Below the pieces are notes generated by a model that was given only the letters and a program-made list of their open reading frames with translations, was not told the DNA's origin and did no database searches. Shown here in pieces: positions 61,601 to 64,000 of a stretch of DNA of 64,000 nt. The stretch is from Progne subis subis (Eukaryota > Chordata > Aves > Passeriformes > Hirundinidae): positions 62,001 to 126,000 of the forward strand of contig JAKJHU010000363.1 in assembly GCA_022316685.1 (NCBI GenBank), given 5' to 3'. The stretch's first letter is position 1; the number at the start of each line of letters is the position of its first letter. A program made the position numbers and the translations under genes.

Positions 61601-63038
61601 TGAGTCCAGCAGCAGCCGGCTGTAATGCATGGCTTCCTAGTTTTTTCTGCTTCCTTGCTGCTGAGGCCAGATGTCTGGATATCACAATGCCACAGCAATG
61701 ATAGAAATACATCTCCTACACGGGTGTGCGGGGCAGAGGTCTGTCTCAAAGCACAGAAAACTAGCAGGATGCTATCTGACAGAAATCCAGACGGTGGTGG
61801 TGTGGTATTGCATGTCTGCCTTGTTCCTCAGCTGGCTGACAATATATTTTTGGTTTTTACTGCCTAGCCAAAGCTACCCATTCCACCTCAGTCAAACTAA
61901 CAACAAAGAAAAACTGTTTCTATCACTGAAATCCTTTCCTGCTTGCCCAGTCTCATGGAGGGACTCCTGTACATGGGCTTCTGATACTGAATGCGTTTTG
62001 GGTCAGCTCTGTGTGTGCAGGGACCTCCTTAATAGTGATGCGGGTAGACACAAGGTCAGGGAAGGTGTTTGCTGCTGCAGCATGAAGTGCAGCTGCGGGG
62101 TGCAGAGGTAGCCAGATCCCCTCAAGCTAGGACATAATATGGGTGTTCTAGTTCTCTTCACTTGTTCGTGCATGGATCTTGAATTTAGACATGAAGGAAC
62201 ACCTTTGAACACCAGAGCAGCCATTTCTAAAGCAGCCTAAACATCTAGTTGGTAAGGCACTTTTGAAGTGGCAATGTGCTTCCACGTGTCTGCTGCCAGG
62301 TGTGGTGGAATCTGTTCCCTCGGCCATGGTGGGATCTGCACGAGGAAGTCCTGAATTAGAGTATGGGTAACGGCCATATAACATCAAAGTCTGCACATGC
62401 TCCACAGCATCACCCCTCAGCGTGATTTTATTTGCCCTGGAAGCAAAACCTGCATCTCTGGCAAATTCAAGGGCATGAATTAGCTTTAAACAAGTTCCTG
62501 AGGAGGCGAGTTCAAGAAATAGCTGCTTCAGGATGCTGACTAGGTTGCTGCAAGGATTTGCTCAAAACAATCAGTTTTAATTCCCATTTCGTACAGCAGA
62601 AGTGAATGCTTACAGCTTGTACCCAAATCACTTCGTGTACCTGTAGAAGGCTCCCAAGTGATCGGTGGGTGATGGCCTGTCTGTTAGGGCGGGCTGAGAG
62701 TTTGGGTACTTGCCATCCTCTACCCCTGCCCTATTGTCACCTGCTATGTCACTTGATGGGGAGCAGCTTTGCCTCCAGACTGCTCTCAGTTGCACTGTGG
62801 CTGCATCCAAGCCTGGCTGGAGCACACACTTTCTACCTAACATGCTTGCTGTTCCACGAAATACTTGTGCTTACAAGCATGAAGGTGGCTGAAAATGGGT
62901 AAAGCACTGAATTGCTGTGTATGCCATGTTGTCTGTGTGTGCCGAGTGTTAGAAGTCCATTTTTAAAGTTTCTGGAGGCTAGAGTTGTGGGAACATAGAG
63001 TGTAAGACTCTTATTTTTTCTATGTTATTTTACCCTAG
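58698..63038. other. IQGAP2 intron between exons w14 and w15
   Basis: 4,341 bp. A GC/CpG-richer island-like patch lies at about 59385-59650. No repeat family or other gene recognised. Confidence 0.75.
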
Positions 63039-63200
63039 TGGCTGTTGGAATATCAATGATTAACAAGAGCTTGGAGAAAGGTGATTCACAGCCAATCCTG
63101 ATGATTCTACAGTCAAGGTTTGGATTGAGAGTCATTCCTGAATGTGCTGAAGCCTACTTCAGGAACCTCTCTGAAGCCAAGAATATGAAAACTACAGAAG
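63039..63200 (+). CDS. IQGAP2: IQGAP2 coding exon w15 (last IQGAP repeat in window)
   Basis: 162 nt; acceptor ATTTTACCCTAG, donor GAAG|GTAAAA. Completes Leu, then AVGISMINKSLEKGDSQPIL, ILQSRFGLRVIPECAEAYF and LSEAKNMKTTE plus one base. VIPEC...Y...L.EAK is conserved (human IQGAP2 DIIPECADKYYDALVKAKEL, IQGAP1 GVIPECGETYHSDLAEAKKK). This repeat directly precedes the WW domain in family members, which must start in the next exon beyond the window. Confidence 0.95.
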
Positions 63201-64000
63201 GTAAAAAACCTCCTAAACAGGACAGTTCCATATGTCCATATCACTGAGGCAACCAGAAAGCTAGAACAGGAAGTATACCAGGAATCACAGTAAATTGGGG
63301 GAGAGAGCTGCTGCTTTAAAATCTTTTGACAAATGTTGTACTTTTCCAAGTGCATTTTACATGACATTGTACTGTTGTGCACATGACACAGACCACAGTA
63401 CAAGCTGAGAAGTAAATCTATTGATTTCCAGAGTCTAGCTGAGACTTTCTAGAATCTCCAACCTGCTTCTGAGTGAATTTAGGGCAGCTTCTCTGTGACT
63501 GTCAGTAGACTAGTCCATTCTCTCAGAAAACCATTTTACTGACAGTGGTTTTGCATGTTATCAGAGGCAGAGATGCACACACCAGTCTTAGAGATTGCTG
63601 CCAAAGATCAAGCCACTGTCTGACAGCGTTCACAGCCCAGTTATGGTCCCTGTGCATTGCCAGAGCAGCAGTTACCAGCAGAACCCGGGGCTAGAATCTC
63701 TTCTGAGCAGATGATGGGATGATTTGTCATGTCAGAGCTGCGAAAGCTGGTCACAGCTAACAGCAGCCAAGGTTACAACAGCAGCTAATGGTTACAAAAA
63801 AAAAATTACTGTCAGTGTAGTACCCATTCTTACGGTAAGTTTCACTTTGCAACATGAGTATTTTCAAGGCCTTACTAGTTTTATCTTGAGGCCTTTAGTC
63901 CACGAGGAAATGAGGTTTTTCCTGCCTGTCAGGATGCAGACTGGCTTACCAGAGCCATAAACAAGAAAATTATGTGGATATAGGAAATGTCGTGTGTGAG
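63201..64000. other. IQGAP2 intron, to end of window
   Basis: 800 bp with no WW-domain exon seen and nothing else recognised. Confidence 0.7.

Larger units (their letters stand above)
1..64000 (+). other. IQGAP2: IQGAP2 gene, internal part (both ends outside window)
   Basis: Fifteen plus-strand exons from 26422 to 63200 chain in phase and encode the CH domain and the IQGAP-repeat region of an IQGAP scaffold. IQGAPs are large cytosolic and cortical proteins that bind F-actin through the CH domain, calmodulin through IQ motifs and Rac1/Cdc42 through the GAP-related domain. The family member is IQGAP2 rather than IQGAP1 because exon residues follow human IQGAP2 as I recall it (EVCL..ELPPTTELEEGLRNG, FHFRHTDNTVQW-type CH core, NYLAHDELSIAVEMLSA, LSWNDIQNCIDMVN) and because F2RL2 is nested antisense, as in human. 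Exons for the N-terminal ~48 residues and for the WW, IQ, GRD and RasGAP_C domains are not in the window. Confidence 0.95.

Noticed and set aside
63201..64000. Possible WW-domain exon after w15
   Set aside because: No sequence with paired Trp and the SW.K...YYYN pattern was seen.

Overview
The window is vertebrate nuclear DNA, almost certainly from a bird and probably from a songbird (passerine). It is AT-rich and intron-dominated, with short GT-AG exons. It carries CR1 LINE fragments and LTRs of types I know from bird genomes, two of them closely resembling common passerine or avian LTR families. There is no operon, CRISPR, plasmid or prokaryotic feature.

The whole window lies inside one plus-strand gene, IQGAP2, a Ras GTPase-activating-like scaffold. 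Fifteen consecutive coding exons are visible between 26422 and 63200 (1,880 coding nt, 626 whole codons plus split ends). They run from the start of the calponin-homology (CH) domain through the coiled IQGAP-repeat region. All junctions are GT-AG and every phase chains. The first exons (start codon to ...EEAKR) appear to lie upstream of base 1. The WW, IQ, GAP-related and C-terminal domains lie beyond base 64000. Bases 1-26421 are therefore read as intron.

A second gene is nested on the opposite strand in the 8.6 kb intron between 50001 and 58607. This is F2RL2 (protease-activated receptor 3). Exon 1 (56201-56258) encodes a signal peptide; exon 2 (53345-54426) encodes the tethered ligand TFRG and the seven-helix receptor. 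The joined product is 379 residues. Human F2RL2 is also nested antisense inside IQGAP2, so the arrangement is old.

The most interesting observation is a pair of intact IQGAP2 exons, 41296-41459 (164 nt) and 41965-42052 (88 nt). They encode an IQGAP repeat plus linker that matches IQGAP1 but is, to my recollection, absent from human IQGAP2. Together they are 252 nt (84 codons) and symmetric in phase, so they can be kept or skipped without changing frame, and the same junction codon (AAA) results either way. Human IQGAP2 is shorter than IQGAP1 by about that amount.

The rest is intron with repeats: CR1 fragments (about 2525, 21985, 23345, 37330), three solo LTRs (12046-12692 sense; 32045-32923 and 39060-39620 antisense), two ancient MIR-like SINE relics (about 28960 and 31795), a 199-bp polypyrimidine tract, poly(A)/poly(T) runs over 40 nt, and a TA/CA-rich microsatellite. 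I found no RNA gene, no unrelated third gene and no novel system that I can support.
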